A stretch of DNA of 5,635 nt from Nitrospirota bacterium (lineage in GTDB: Bacteria; Nitrospirota; UBA9217). The stretch spans positions 1 to 5,635 of the forward strand of contig DAIDTZ010000021.1 of NCBI GenBank assembly GCA_027456925.1, read 5' to 3'. Shown here one piece after another: positions 5,463 to 5,635 of this stretch. The notes under the pieces are model-generated. The model ran no database searches. It was not told the DNA's origin and saw nothing but the letters and a program-made list of their open reading frames with translations. Both the position numbers and the translations under genes were made by a program. Within the stretch, counting starts at the first letter, position 1, and the number at the start of each line of letters is the position of its first letter.

Positions 5463-5635
5463 TCAGAATTTGAATACCGCTCCCGCGTACGCGCCGGTCC
5501 TGGTCACTGTTACCCAATCCAATCTATCCTGAGATACCGCCCCATTCGCAAAGTAGGTGGTGTCCGTGCCGTTTTGCGCATACAAATAAAAGTACCGGTA
5601 GCCCGCGGTCAGTTCCAGGTTCTTCCCAACAGCGT
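5463..5635 (-). CDS. Outer-membrane beta-barrel protein, C-terminal end (partial)
   Basis: On the minus strand, reading from 5633 to the TGA at 5465-5463, 56 codons are open and encode a typical barrel C-terminus. NLELTAGYRYFYLYAQNG forms a strand with alternating aromatic residues. A polar loop (NGTDTTYFANGAVSQD) follows, then the final strand WVTVTRTGAYAGAVFKF ending in Phe. A terminal aromatic preceded by alternating hydrophobic residues is the signal recognised by the BAM outer-membrane assembly machinery. The start and most of the protein lie beyond the right edge, so the specific function (porin, surface or transport barrel) cannot be given. It converges on gspN with 4 bases between the stops, and so is not part of the T2SS operon. 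The frame is chosen because the other two minus frames lack a barrel pattern or contain stops. Confidence 0.72.
   Translation of the reverse strand, partial: AVGKNLELTAGYRYFYLYAQNGTDTTYFANGAVSQDRLDWVTVTRTGAYAGAVFKF

Noticed and set aside
5484..5493. Perfect 10-base palindrome CGCGTACGCG as an operator or terminator stem
   Set aside because: It is inside the barrel coding region, has no loop or T tract, and is short enough to arise by chance in GC-rich DNA.

Overview
The window is the distal half of a general secretory pathway (type II secretion, T2SS) operon on the + strand: the 3' end of gspG, then gspH, gspI, gspJ, gspK, gspL, gspM and gspN. It is followed by the 3' end of a convergent minus-strand gene that looks like an outer-membrane beta-barrel protein. 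The DNA is GC-rich. The gene order, the PilM-like GspL and the AsmA-like GspN suggest a Gram-negative of the deltaproteobacterial (Desulfobacterota/Myxococcota) sphere or a related environmental lineage. That placement is inference; there is no rRNA or other firm taxonomic marker here.

Layout: 2-142 major pseudopilin GspG (C-terminal end only); 149-1915 minor pseudopilins GspH, GspI and GspJ; 1920-2756 tip pseudopilin GspK; 2753-4624 inner-membrane platform proteins GspL and GspM; 4628-5458 GspN; 5463-5635 (minus) barrel C-terminus. Genes overlap or lie 3-36 bases apart, so one polycistronic mRNA with translational coupling is likely. No promoter or convincing terminator is visible. The start of the operon (gspG 5' end and presumably gspC/D/E/F) lies to the left. 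No prepilin peptidase gene is present.

How the parts work together: GspG forms the pseudopilus. GspH-I-J-K cap it. GspL and GspM link the cytoplasmic ATPase GspE to the pseudopilus across the inner membrane. GspN is an accessory protein of less certain role.

The most unusual signal is not a gene. All four minor pseudopilin genes (H, I, J, K) carry degenerate tandem repeats of 7-base units, placed between or over the start codon and the codons for the prepilin peptidase site. The unit differs by gene: GCATGGG-like in gspH, TGCGCCC-like and ATCCGAA-like in gspI, AGTTCGG-like and AACGCAG-like in gspJ, AATGCGG-like in gspK. I saw none in the junctions of the non-pilin genes gspL, gspM and gspN. 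The arrays are translated into the leader peptides, which the peptidase should remove, so the mature proteins look normal. They lengthen the leaders (about 59 residues in GspI, 36 in GspJ) and in gspH and gspK they overlap or supply the start codon. This looks like a heptanucleotide repeat family that has spread into the operon and is tolerated only where its product is cut off. Other points of note are a GspK that seems to lack the usual central segment, and a pentamer/poly-G tract inside gspL.
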